NCBI GenBank assembly: GCA_039030715.1
Contig: JBCCDU010000003.1
Coordinates: 39,745 to 103,744 of the forward strand
Reading direction: 5' to 3'
Origin: Thermohalobaculum sp039030715
GTDB lineage: Bacteria > Pseudomonadota > Alphaproteobacteria > Rhodobacterales > Rhodobacteraceae
DNA: 64,000 nt
Under the pieces are notes generated by a model that saw only the letters and a program-made list of their open reading frames with translations, was not told where the DNA came from and made no database searches. The translations under genes and the position numbers were made by a program. Positions 42,801-50,866 of this stretch are shown here, one piece after another (the stretch's first letter is position 1; every line of letters starts with the position of its first letter).

Positions 42801-45800
42801 GCCGAAACCTCGGTCTTTGTCCGGCTGGACGCGACGCTCAACGGAACCGTGGGCGAGGCGTTCGAAGGCCGCGGCTTCCGGGGCGAGGCGCAGGGCGACC
42901 AGATCACCGGGTTCGAAGATGTCGAGGCGACGCGCTTCGATGACATCCTGTTCGGCGACCGGGGGGCCAACCGGCTGTTCGGCCTCAACGGCGACGACCG
43001 GCTGGCGGCGCAAGGCGGCGATGACCGACTGTTCGGTGGGGCAGGCGACGATATCTTCTGGCAGGGCAACGGGCTTGGCACCGATCTGCTGGATGGCGAC
43101 AAGCTGATCGTGGGCGGCAGTGGATCGGATATCGCAGCCTACAACATCGATCTCAACGACATCCCGACATTCGACATCACGGCGCTCGGCACCGGCAGCT
43201 TCGAGATCGACAACTTCTTCCGCATCCAGAAGTTTCGTTTCCTCGGTATCGGCAACAGCGACGAGACGATCAATCTGCGCAGCACGCAAGAGCGTACTGT
43301 CACCCTGACGGGCGAGGTGGATCAGCAGGTCTCGCTCTTTGCCGATCTCGGCACCGGCGGGCAGGACGGTGAGGCGGTGCTGACGCGCCTGGCGCTCGAT
43401 CCCACCGAGATCAACGATCTGCGCTTCGATCGGGTCGACCACAGCACTGCCACCGACAGCAGTTGGACCGTGGACGGCCGCAACCTGACCGTTACCAGCC
43501 GGGCACTGGCGGGTGGTGCCGACTTCACCGAACAGAGGGTTGGCGACGGCGTCCTTTCCCTGTTCATCGACCGTCCGAACAACGCGTTGCAGGGCGTGGT
43601 CTTCGACGACCGCGACTTTGTGGGCCTTGGCGATGTCATCAGCGTGACCGACCGGGACGTGGACCTGAACTCTGTGGACGAGATCCGCGGTGTCTCAGCC
43701 ATCGGCGACGCGAGCGAGCGGATTGTCTCGACCGATGTTCTGCGCGACGTCGAGGGACTGATCGGGACCTATGGCAACGACACTCTGCTGGGCAATGACG
43801 AGGCAAACTCGCTCTTCGGCGATGGCGGCTTCGACCATATCATCGGGGGTGGCGGGGACGACACGCTCAGCTTCGGCTCGGCTCAGCCGTTGGCGCGAAC
43901 CCTGTCATTCCCTGGAAGCATCTTCCTCGGCGGTGGCACACCCCCGCCAACCCGCTCACCGAGCGCGCGCGAGTTGTTGCTCGCCACGCTCAATCCCAAC
44001 GCCAATCGGAATCAGAGCGATGATCTGACAGATGCCGAGATCGCACTGCTGCTCGGCGATACGAGCCAAACCGGCGACGATCTGAGCAACGCTTTCCTTT
44101 GGGGTGGCGCGGGGCAGGACACGCTGGATCTCCGCTTCGACCGCGGGATCGATTTCTTCCCCGAGGAGTCCGAGCGCAAGGCTGTGATCCAGCTCGATGT
44201 GCTGGCCAATCCGTTCGGTTCCGACACATTCCAACTACCGGATGTCCAGAACCAGTTCACGGGCGAGCGGCTCGCCTATGGCACGGCCAAGTTGGATGAT
44301 CTGGGCATCGATACGGGCACCAGTGGATCCGGGGAAGGCACCGAGGAGGCCTATCTCTTCGGGATCGAACATGTGATCGCAACGGCAGGCGATGATGTCG
44401 TTGCAGGTGACGCAAAGAACAACACGATCGAGGGCGGCGCTGGCGCCGACTTTCTGCTCGGCGGTGACGGGATCGATACGCTCAGCTATGCCAATGCGGA
44501 TGAGGCTGCGTTCGCTGTCGTCTCGACCAACGACGACCAGTCCCGCGCCCAGATCACCGGCGCCAGCGGCGGCGGCTTTGGAACGGACCACGATGCCTTT
44601 GGCGACGTGGCGAGCGGGTTCGAGCGGGTGCTGGGATCGGATTTCGACGACAGGCTGAATGCGGGCTTTGTCAGCGGCAGCCCGGGCGACGCGGTCTCGA
44701 CCAATGTGAGCGCCCTCTATGCGCCGGGATCGTTCGTCGGTGCCCGCGGCTTCAAGGACACGCCCGACCTGGATGTCACGCTTTTGGGTGGCGCGGGCGA
44801 TGACATGTTCGAGATCGGCGCCTTCGGCAATATCTCGGTCGAGGGTGGGGCTGGCGACGATCAGCTCTTCACAGCGGGTCATGGCACCAGGGCGGATCTG
44901 GGAGATGGCGACGATATCGCACGTCATATCGGCCCGCAGAACCAGCTTCTCTATGTCGATCCGGTCACGGGGAGGCCGACGGCTGAAACCGATCCGGGCG
45001 CGCTTAGAAGCGTGTTCTTCGGCGGCGACGGGTTCGACATCGCGCAGATCGATTTTGCGCCCGTCGAACGGGTGATCCTGTTCGATGACCGCGTGGTTGT
45101 GGAGGAGGCAATCTCGCCCACCCTGCTCAACGGCCTGGATCCGAACGTTGCGGCAGAGGTGCAGCAGATCCTGTCCCGCCAGACCTATTTCGAATTCGAG
45201 GCCATTACCTCTGAAGGCATTCTGTTGGCCAATCTCGATCCCATCGTGCAGGCCGACAAGGACCTGATCATCGGTGAGGATGAAAACGATCCAATCGCCA
45301 TCGGAATCGAGATCGACCCCGATCAGTTCGACTCCGGGCAAACCTTCACCCTGACCCGCCGCCTGGATGGCGGGACCATGGTGGTGATCCGCGAGGACGG
45401 CTCGCAGCGCATCGTCGGCAACAACAGCGTGCTGACTATTGCCGAGATGGAAGCGTTGCACTTCATCACCGACCAATCCTATGATTTCGAAACCGGCCCG
45501 GTGACCTTCGAGATCGATGGCCTGTTCACCGAGGAGGAAGTCGGCGGCATCCCGACCCAGGTTCAGGCGACGGGTGCTGTCTCGGTTCCCCTCGCGCGCG
45601 GCGTCGATATGGCGATCGACCTTCCGGTGGACCCCGAGGGCGGCGATCTGACCGTCACCGTCGATGAGATCCCCGACCAGGGCTATGTCTTCTTCCTGCA
45701 AAGCGTGCCGACCCCGCTGGGCTTTGGCGAGGAATTACAGGCCGAGATAAGGTTGCAGGTCGGCGACCAGATCACCGCCGAACAACTTTCGACCCTGCGC

Positions 45801-47276
45801 TTTCGGCAGGAGACCGATGATCGGGGGCCTGCGGGCAATTTCAGCTATACCGTGCGCGATCCCAATGCGTTCGACACCAAGTCGATTGGGGATGCCATTG
45901 ATGACCGGCGCAGCAATGCCGAGGGCCGTGACGGTATCGCCAGCCAGACAATCGCCATCCGGATCGCCGGACGCGAGGATGCACCCAAGACGGGCAATCA
46001 GGTATTCGAGTTCTCGCCCGGGATTCGTTTCGATGACAGCCTTCTGGGCAAGGACCCGGACGGCGACGACGCCCTGTTCCAACTGGTGCGCGGCCCGACC
46101 CGGGGGGAAGTCACACAGAGCCAGCCCGTGGCCCCGCCCGTCGAGGGAGAAGAAGCAGATTTCACACGCAACGCGAATGGCGACCTGGGCACGCTGCAGC
46201 TCTTTGGGAATGGCAATTTCAACTATATCCCGCCATCGGAGGATATTTTCCAGCCCGGCGATCTGTTCTTCGAAACCAGTTTCACTTTCAACCTGCGCGA
46301 ACGCTTAGGCGACAAACAGGTGTCCGAGACGCGCACAGTGACGCTGCGCGTGGTGAACCCGGAAGCCCAACAAATCCTGTTCGTTGACCCCAATGACCCC
46401 AACCAACAGAAAAATCCCGATCCGGAGGACGGCGAAGAGGCCGATTTCAGCCTGAAAGCGCTGGGAGGTCAGGACACCTCGGATCATATCCGCGGCCACG
46501 GTGGCGCGGACGACCTAAATGGCCTGGCCGGCGCAGACATCATAGAGGGACTGCAGGCGGACGACACGTTGGCTGGCGGCGAGGACAATGACAGCCTGTT
46601 CGGCGACATGGGCAACGACACGCTGATCGGCGGCGAAGGCCGCGACCTGCTGGATGGCGGGTCAGGAATGGACTACGCCAGCTACTCGGACGCCGAGGCG
46701 GGAATGCGTCTCGACCTGCAGGGCCTCGTATCGCCCATCGGCGATGCCGTCGGCGACCGGCTGGTTTCGATCGAAAACCTGATCGGCAGCCGTTTTATCG
46801 ATGAGCTGCGCGGCGATCAGGACGCGAATGAACTCATCGGTGGCGCTTCCGGTGACAGGCTCTACGGTCGCAACGGCGACGATACGCTGCGGGGCGAGGA
46901 CGGGGTCGACAAGCTCTACGGCAATCGCGGCGTCGATCTGATGTTTGGCGGCGAAGGGAACGACCGCTTCATCTATTTCGGCTATGACGATTCAGGCGTT
47001 GGCTTCGGCAACCGCGACATCATCGGCGATTGGGAAAAAGGCGACCGGATCGAGCTCAGCCGCCTGGACGCAGACACGACAGGTGGCGGCAATCAGGCTT
47101 TCGAATTCATCGGCACCGCGCAATTCTCGGGCACCGCCGGGGAATTGCGCCATGTCCGTCAGGCCGTGAATGACTTTACAATCATCCAGGCGGATGCGGA
47201 TGGCGACGGCCGGTCCGATTTCCAGATCGAACTGACCGGAATCCATGCCCTGAACGCGGACGACTTCGTGCTCTGA
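39879..47276 (+). CDS. Giant RTX-type calcium-binding secreted protein
   Basis: This ~2465-residue, very acidic protein has no Sec signal peptide. Residues 1 to about 695 are beta-rich and unassigned, with an acidic insert containing CDDEDDDPDNDCDDE. RTX nonapeptide blocks (GGxGxDxLx-type) occur at about 700-760, 920-980, 1020-1067, 1297-1335, 1504-1547, 1634-1684 and 2196-2367. Between 1787 and 2163 lie cadherin/VCBS-like beta domains. The end (DIIGDWEKGDRIELSRLD...FEFIGTAQFSGTAGELRH...DGRSDFQIELTGI...DDFVL) matches the serralysin-type C-terminal domain that carries the type I secretion signal. GGAGAG five bases before ATG 39879 favours this start over ATGs at 39846-39861. No type I secretion genes adjoin. 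It is probably an adhesin or surface-layer protein. Confidence 0.88.
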   Translation: MLRADADQIIITGDVDLDATTGQFGPSGEPIGDRIFLGVGEPQRIGGNFNIGGGVGAKLPFVGQVELFRAQLEGSIAGRFGLEFVWEFDPGSVDIVQNYDVSIAAPGQALGVTDVYNITTQAVFDPLDPDGGYVTEFPVLKADLNAILELAAQLQATYGVLGNNRTDEIFDFDAGISIPIFSFESNRVDADGNANDFEVLGATTREILDEFAPNVQNIDGEFKIELEDLFGTGIAEDTVEVEFCDDEDDDPDNDCDDEPDFEADVTTTQQIDLGDIVLDIPDFSVQDAGFDEELGAYITQTLAFDDDGNQLFDDKGRAVRGNGEDIVTLTLDVDGIATRVTGGAFPPLELTSETDIEVGPATISADFSYNLIDVELIGGLPLIQFFTVTPDVEQRLRFLEADGTTPKEVDVQLTRKNILFDVDGTFQSQAVEDRLKELAKDSAKFATDIDLFIDFDAGIPGAFTGDTASIGGAVVSRQPGSSTFARIDNQESVAQSAPLLGEDQDAPVPVPEGTAFAYAIFITDPDAPGGERTEFIPLDFEPISAEDPSETFRLSDSIWKEVEITRVEQLTETPWYGDEGAFDIVHDTDTEVVVETRAGGTVRNQTGLGLSLDVLLQGIAASVEFGIEVDLGLFDFGTSIGIGFDELFKRTFNVFDFSDEDEILTLFDETFEIDTETSAITEVARFDVGPGTQGGEDTAIRGTEGPDMLTGTAGDDVIVGLGGNDTLSGFRGDDTLLPGAGSDTVRGNDGIDRVSYEDFLGSAASGPIVVGGILLAEANQTVGLEIRGNRTTVLGDSTVDFLSTIEEALGSNFNDRIVADGDLRLVDGLRGNDIIELINNRTTAFGGEGDDAFINLSMRGNRHIIDGGEGRDTVTFDDSRAVNVDLINPNASADTFVDVEVFDLRAAGDADFDDVFLDDDANHEIIGGLGNDTLMGRGGRDDLQGGAGDDFVSGGSGADLLDGGEGTDRLSYKDAETSVFVRLDATLNGTVGEAFEGRGFRGEAQGDQITGFEDVEATRFDDILFGDRGANRLFGLNGDDRLAAQGGDDRLFGGAGDDIFWQGNGLGTDLLDGDKLIVGGSGSDIAAYNIDLNDIPTFDITALGTGSFEIDNFFRIQKFRFLGIGNSDETINLRSTQERTVTLTGEVDQQVSLFADLGTGGQDGEAVLTRLALDPTEINDLRFDRVDHSTATDSSWTVDGRNLTVTSRALAGGADFTEQRVGDGVLSLFIDRPNNALQGVVFDDRDFVGLGDVISVTDRDVDLNSVDEIRGVSAIGDASERIVSTDVLRDVEGLIGTYGNDTLLGNDEANSLFGDGGFDHIIGGGGDDTLSFGSAQPLARTLSFPGSIFLGGGTPPPTRSPSARELLLATLNPNANRNQSDDLTDAEIALLLGDTSQTGDDLSNAFLWGGAGQDTLDLRFDRGIDFFPEESERKAVIQLDVLANPFGSDTFQLPDVQNQFTGERLAYGTAKLDDLGIDTGTSGSGEGTEEAYLFGIEHVIATAGDDVVAGDAKNNTIEGGAGADFLLGGDGIDTLSYANADEAAFAVVSTNDDQSRAQITGASGGGFGTDHDAFGDVASGFERVLGSDFDDRLNAGFVSGSPGDAVSTNVSALYAPGSFVGARGFKDTPDLDVTLLGGAGDDMFEIGAFGNISVEGGAGDDQLFTAGHGTRADLGDGDDIARHIGPQNQLLYVDPVTGRPTAETDPGALRSVFFGGDGFDIAQIDFAPVERVILFDDRVVVEEAISPTLLNGLDPNVAAEVQQILSRQTYFEFEAITSEGILLANLDPIVQADKDLIIGEDENDPIAIGIEIDPDQFDSGQTFTLTRRLDGGTMVVIREDGSQRIVGNNSVLTIAEMEALHFITDQSYDFETGPVTFEIDGLFTEEEVGGIPTQVQATGAVSVPLARGVDMAIDLPVDPEGGDLTVTVDEIPDQGYVFFLQSVPTPLGFGEELQAEIRLQVGDQITAEQLSTLRFRQETDDRGPAGNFSYTVRDPNAFDTKSIGDAIDDRRSNAEGRDGIASQTIAIRIAGREDAPKTGNQVFEFSPGIRFDDSLLGKDPDGDDALFQLVRGPTRGEVTQSQPVAPPVEGEEADFTRNANGDLGTLQLFGNGNFNYIPPSEDIFQPGDLFFETSFTFNLRERLGDKQVSETRTVTLRVVNPEAQQILFVDPNDPNQQKNPDPEDGEEADFSLKALGGQDTSDHIRGHGGADDLNGLAGADIIEGLQADDTLAGGEDNDSLFGDMGNDTLIGGEGRDLLDGGSGMDYASYSDAEAGMRLDLQGLVSPIGDAVGDRLVSIENLIGSRFIDELRGDQDANELIGGASGDRLYGRNGDDTLRGEDGVDKLYGNRGVDLMFGGEGNDRFIYFGYDDSGVGFGNRDIIGDWEKGDRIELSRLDADTTGGGNQAFEFIGTAQFSGTAGELRHVRQAVNDFTIIQADADGDGRSDFQIELTGIHALNADDFVL

Positions 47277-47631
47277 GAGGTCATCCCGGGGCGAAAAAGC
47301 AGCATGCTGTGGCGGAGCGCTATTTTGAGCGCCTCCCCCAGCACGAGCGCACGCTTTGGAGGAAGCCTATCTGAGCCACCTCTTCGACGCCCGAACATCG
47401 CATCTGCCGCGATTCTCGCTTCTATGCAGCCATTCTGAAGCCACCTTGCCAATGCATCGGGCGACCGGCTGGATTAGAGGTGAGCCATGACCTGAAGCTT
47501 ACCTCTAAAGGCAACGGTAATTTCAAACTTTGACCACAGATTTCGCGCATGGATTGCATCGGTTTCCCCGGCATGTTGCCCACGCGGCGCTTTTCGGCGA
47601 TAGACGGGTGGAACCAGAGAGGCGGGCAGGT
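47277..47631. other. Gap between the RTX gene and gmd
   Basis: The 355 bases hold no supported gene. A weak imperfect hairpin follows the RTX stop (GGAGCGCT ... AGCGCCTCC, about 47317-47340), which may be its terminator although no T-run follows. A strong inverted repeat at 47474-47508 and an AT-rich stretch to about 47540 probably hold the gmd promoter. Confidence 0.5.
47474..47508. repeat. 12-base inverted repeat upstream of gmd
   Basis: TTAGAGGTGAGC (47474-47485) and GCTTACCTCTAA (47497-47508) pair with one G:T exception around an 11-base centre. The site ends about 124 bases before the gmd ATG and is followed by an AT-rich stretch. It may be an operator or an mRNA leader hairpin. Confidence 0.5.
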
Positions 47632-48696
47632 ATGAGCAAGACGGCGTTGATCACCGGGGTTACCGGGCAGGACGGGGCCTATCTGTCGGAGCTCTTGCTC
47701 GACAAGGGATATACCGTCCACGGGGTCAAGCGGCGGTCTTCCTCCTTCAACTCGCAGCGGATCGACCACCTCTACCAGGATCCTCACGATGAGGATGTCC
47801 GCTTCCACCTGCACTACGGCGATATGACCGACTCGACCAATCTGATCCGTATCGTGCAGGAGGTGCAGCCGGACGAGATCTACAATCTCGCTGCCCAATC
47901 CCATGTGCAGGTCAGCTTCGAGACACCGGAATACACCGCCAATTCAGATGCGCTCGGCACGCTGCGCTTGCTAGAGGCGATGCGCATCCTTGGTCTCGAG
48001 GGGAGAACGCGCTTCTATCAGGCCTCCACCTCAGAACTCTACGGACTGGTGCAGGAGGTGCCGCAGCGCGAGACGACGCCGTTCTACCCCCGCTCGCCCT
48101 ATGCTGCGGCCAAGCTCTATGCCTATTGGATCACCGTGAACTATCGCGAGGCCTATGGGATGTATGCCTGCAACGGAATCCTGTTCAATCACGAAAGCCC
48201 GTTGAGGGGCGAGACCTTCGTGACCCGCAAGATCACGCGGGCGGCAGCAGCGATCAAACTGGGGCTACAGGATTGCGTCTATCTCGGCAATCTGGATGCC
48301 AAGCGCGACTGGGGACACGCCCGCGATTATGCCGAGGGGATGTGGCGCATTCTCCAGCAGGATGAGGCTGAGGATTTCGTTCTGGCCACCGGCGAAACCC
48401 ACTCCGTCCGCAGCTTCGTGGAGCGTGCCTTCGCAGCAACGGGGGCGGAGATCGCGTGGGACGGCGAAGGGGTCGAAGAGGTGGGCCGCGATCAGAACGG
48501 CACCGCCCGAGTGCGGATCGATCCGCGCTACTTCCGCCCGACTGAGGTTGATCTGCTGATCGGCGATCCATCCAAGGCGCATCAGAAACTGGGATGGCGC
48601 CATACGACCGACCTGGACGGGATGGTGCGAGAGATGGTCGAGGCCGATCTCGCCCTGGTTTCGCAAGAACATGACAGGCAGAACCGCCATGACTGA
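47632..48696 (+). CDS. gmd: GDP-mannose 4,6-dehydratase
   Basis: The 354-residue extended short-chain dehydrogenase converts GDP-mannose to GDP-4-keto-6-deoxymannose. It begins KTALITGVTGQDGAYLSELLLDKG (NADP-binding GxxGxxG at 9-15), then RRSSSFNSQRIDHLY, NLAAQSHVQVSFE, the catalytic STSE (132-135) with Y157 and K161, and FNHESPLRGETFVTRKITRAAA, diagnostic for Gmd. GCAGG precedes the ATG. Its stop overlaps the start of the GDP-fucose synthase gene by eight bases, so the two form one unit producing GDP-L-fucose. Confidence 0.96.
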   Translation: MSKTALITGVTGQDGAYLSELLLDKGYTVHGVKRRSSSFNSQRIDHLYQDPHDEDVRFHLHYGDMTDSTNLIRIVQEVQPDEIYNLAAQSHVQVSFETPEYTANSDALGTLRLLEAMRILGLEGRTRFYQASTSELYGLVQEVPQRETTPFYPRSPYAAAKLYAYWITVNYREAYGMYACNGILFNHESPLRGETFVTRKITRAAAAIKLGLQDCVYLGNLDAKRDWGHARDYAEGMWRILQQDEAEDFVLATGETHSVRSFVERAFAATGAEIAWDGEGVEEVGRDQNGTARVRIDPRYFRPTEVDLLIGDPSKAHQKLGWRHTTDLDGMVREMVEADLALVSQEHDRQNRHD

Positions 48697-49639
48697 GTAT
48701 ACGCTCGCAGGCAAACGGGTCTGGGTGGCGGGGCATCGCGGCATGGTCGGCTCCGCTCTCTGCCGCCGCTTGGCAAGCGAGGTTTGCGAAATCCTGACCG
48801 TGACCCGGCAGCAGGTCGATCTGACTCGGCAAGCCCAGGTGGAAGCCTGGCTTGAAAAGGCGCGGCCGCAAGCGGTTTTCGTGCCGGCAGCCAAGGTCGG
48901 GGGGATTCTCGCAAACGACAGCTATCCCGCGGATTTCTTGTACGAAAACCTGATGATCGAGGCGAACATCATTCATGCCTCGCACCAGGTAGGGGTGGAG
49001 AAGCTGCTCTTCCTCGGCTCCTCCTGTATCTATCCGAAATTCGCCGATCAACCGATCACCGAGGATGCTCTGCTGACCGGCGCTCTGGAGCCGACCAACG
49101 AGTGGTATGCGGTGGCCAAGATCGCGGGAATCAAGCTCTGCCAAGCTTATCGTCGGCAGCATGGTGCGGATTTTATCTCGGCCATGCCAACCAATCTCTA
49201 CGGGCCCGGCGATAATTTCGATCTGAAGTCCAGCCATGTCCTGCCCGCCCTGATCCGCAAGGCGCATGAGGCGAAGCGGGCCGGGGCCGGAAGCATGGAG
49301 ATTTGGGGCACCGGCACGCCCCGGCGCGAATTCCTGCATGTGGACGACTGCGCTGATGCGCTGGTCCATCTGATGAGGGTGTATTCGGACGAGACTCATG
49401 TGAATGTCGGCTCTGGCACTGATGTGACCATCGAGGATCTGGCCAGAATGGTCATGCGCGCCGTGGGGTTCGAAGGCGATCTGACCACGGATGAAACCAA
49501 ACCCGATGGCACACCGCGCAAGCTGATGAGCGCAGATCGCCTGCGCGCACTGGGCTGGGCGCCCTCCATTCCGCTGGAACGCGGTATCGCCGAAGTTTAC
49601 GACTGGGCACAGCACGCCGGTCGTCCGCTAGCGACTTAA
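48689..49639 (+). CDS. fcl: GDP-L-fucose synthase
   Basis: The 316-residue epimerase-reductase turns GDP-4-keto-6-deoxymannose into GDP-L-fucose. Motifs are VWVAGHRGMVGSAL (NADP site, 12-25), AAKVGGILANDSYPADFLYENL, FLGSSCIYPK with C113, NEWYAVAKIAG with Y140 and K144, and MPTNLYGPGDNFDLKSSHVLPALIRK, all typical of Fcl/WcaG. It starts inside the gmd 3' end. Together with gmd it supplies activated L-fucose, a donor that needs a fucosyltransferase; a candidate lies about 1.2 kb downstream on the opposite strand. Confidence 0.96.
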   Translation: MTEYTLAGKRVWVAGHRGMVGSALCRRLASEVCEILTVTRQQVDLTRQAQVEAWLEKARPQAVFVPAAKVGGILANDSYPADFLYENLMIEANIIHASHQVGVEKLLFLGSSCIYPKFADQPITEDALLTGALEPTNEWYAVAKIAGIKLCQAYRRQHGADFISAMPTNLYGPGDNFDLKSSHVLPALIRKAHEAKRAGAGSMEIWGTGTPRREFLHVDDCADALVHLMRVYSDETHVNVGSGTDVTIEDLARMVMRAVGFEGDLTTDETKPDGTPRKLMSADRLRALGWAPSIPLERGIAEVYDWAQHAGRPLAT

Positions 49640-49759
49640 AATTTCAGCAGAGAGCGTTGATTAACATACAAATTAGCAGAGAAGTCACGCTCGCGCGGAT
49701 CTACGCCAACCGGTACAGCAATTTTCGCCGCTAGATCCTGCTTCGCGCGGAGCGCCGAA

Positions 49760-49975
49760 ATGTCGATGGGGCTCGGCTACTCTAACGTGTTCTCCAACCT
49801 AATAAATATTCCAGTTCCGCCCGAGACCGAGCAGGTCACCAAGCTCTACGCGCGCGAGGGCGGCGCCGTCTACTGTAAGATTATCTAGGCGAAGGGGCTT
49901 CTCAAACGCTCCGCCGCGCGCCCGACCATCGTCGCCGCACGCCAGATGAGGGCACAGAGATATAGTCTGAAATGA
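49760..49975 (+). pseudogene. Possible decayed reading frame between fcl and the FkbM gene
   Basis: Within the 384-base gap 49640-50023 a frame from ATG 49760 reads 42 codons (…GYSNVFSNLINIPVPPETEQV…) to a TAG at 49886-49888. It then continues open for 28 more codons (AKGLLKRSAARPTIVAARQM…) to TGA 49973-49975. The composition around 49640-49830 is noticeably more AT-rich than the flanking genes. This could be a short gene, a remnant with one nonsense mutation, or chance. No family recognised. Nothing else in the gap is supported. Confidence 0.25.
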
Positions 49976-50023
49976 TGAACCGATATCGTGGAGGTTTCTG
50001 GAGGAAGAGGCATTCTGAGCCCC

Positions 50024-50830
50024 CTACCCGCCCGTCAGTACACTTTCGTGGATATAACAGTCATCGAAGCGCGAGATCTCTGGAAAACGGCGGTGATAGC
50101 CATGGGCGCTCATCAGATCGAAGATCTTCTCGCGCATGTCCGTGTAATTGTGCTCGATGGTAAAAGCGCGAACCAGGCGTTTGCCAAAGTCGAATGCCTC
50201 AATGATGTCCTGCTCGGTCCCTTCCGTATCGACTGAGACATAATCCACCACGTCCGGCGCATCGAATTCGTCCATTGCGTCGTTCAACGAGATCGTCTCC
50301 ACATCGAAACTGTCCGCCACCTCGATCTCGTGCGCCGCTGTCGTTTCTACCCCCGGCGCTTCCAACCGCGAAAACATCGGGCGCTCCGCGCACGAGAATG
50401 TCAGGTTCAGACCCGTAGTCGAGTAGATGGCCTTTTTGGTGAACTGACAGCTGCGCGCGCGCTGAATATTCTCGTGGAAGGTCGGGTTTGGCTCGGAGAT
50501 GATCCCCGTCCAGCCATGCCGCCGCTCCAAGTTGAAGCTGTTAGAGAGGGTCGTGCCATTGGCCACACCGAATTCGATGAAATAGCCTTCCTTCAGGCCA
50601 TCCATTTCGTACAATACCCAAAGATCCTGAAACACCTGGCTGTGGGACTCCAGCAGTTGCGGCCAGGCGAAGGCATAGAACCCCTCCAACGACTTCACGC
50701 CGGGATCGGGATCGACCGGCGCGGAGGGCGGTGCTTCCTCCTCACGCTTCTCGCCGCGCAATTCACGCAGATGGACCCGTCGGTCGCGCAGGGTCTTGAA
50801 GATCTGCAGGGCGCGTTGCTGATCGGTCAT
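50024..50830 (-). CDS. FkbM family methyltransferase
   Basis: The 268-residue protein has a charged N-terminal extension (~residues 1-60) followed by an FkbM-type SAM methyltransferase domain. Motifs are SQVFQDLWVLYEMDGLKEGYFIEFGVANGTTLSNSF (SAM-binding motif I), GWTGIISEPNPTF (acidic residue of motif II), and DVVDYVSVDTEGTEQDIIEAFDF, the VSIDVEG-like signature of the family. FkbM enzymes O-methylate sugars or polyketides. Beside GDP-fucose genes and a fucosyltransferase-like protein, methylation of a deoxysugar is a reasonable inference. It follows the TPR glycosyltransferase gene by 36 bases in the same direction. Confidence 0.86.
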   Translation of the reverse strand: MTDQQRALQIFKTLRDRRVHLRELRGEKREEEAPPSAPVDPDPGVKSLEGFYAFAWPQLLESHSQVFQDLWVLYEMDGLKEGYFIEFGVANGTTLSNSFNLERRHGWTGIISEPNPTFHENIQRARSCQFTKKAIYSTTGLNLTFSCAERPMFSRLEAPGVETTAAHEIEVADSFDVETISLNDAMDEFDAPDVVDYVSVDTEGTEQDIIEAFDFGKRLVRAFTIEHNYTDMREKIFDLMSAHGYHRRFPEISRFDDCYIHESVLTGG

Positions 50831-50866
50831 ATCGTCCTCGTCCTATCAGGCATCCGGGGATGCGGG

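Noticed and set aside
44235..45701. 488-codon minus-strand frame inside the RTX gene
   Set aside because: Antisense of acidic RTX coding sequence, which leaves long open frames by codon bias; no start signal and no domain.
41980..46980. Tandem repeats in the RTX gene considered as a CRISPR-like or satellite array
   Set aside because: The repeats are degenerate, in frame and encode GGxGxDxLx nonapeptides, so they are protein repeats.
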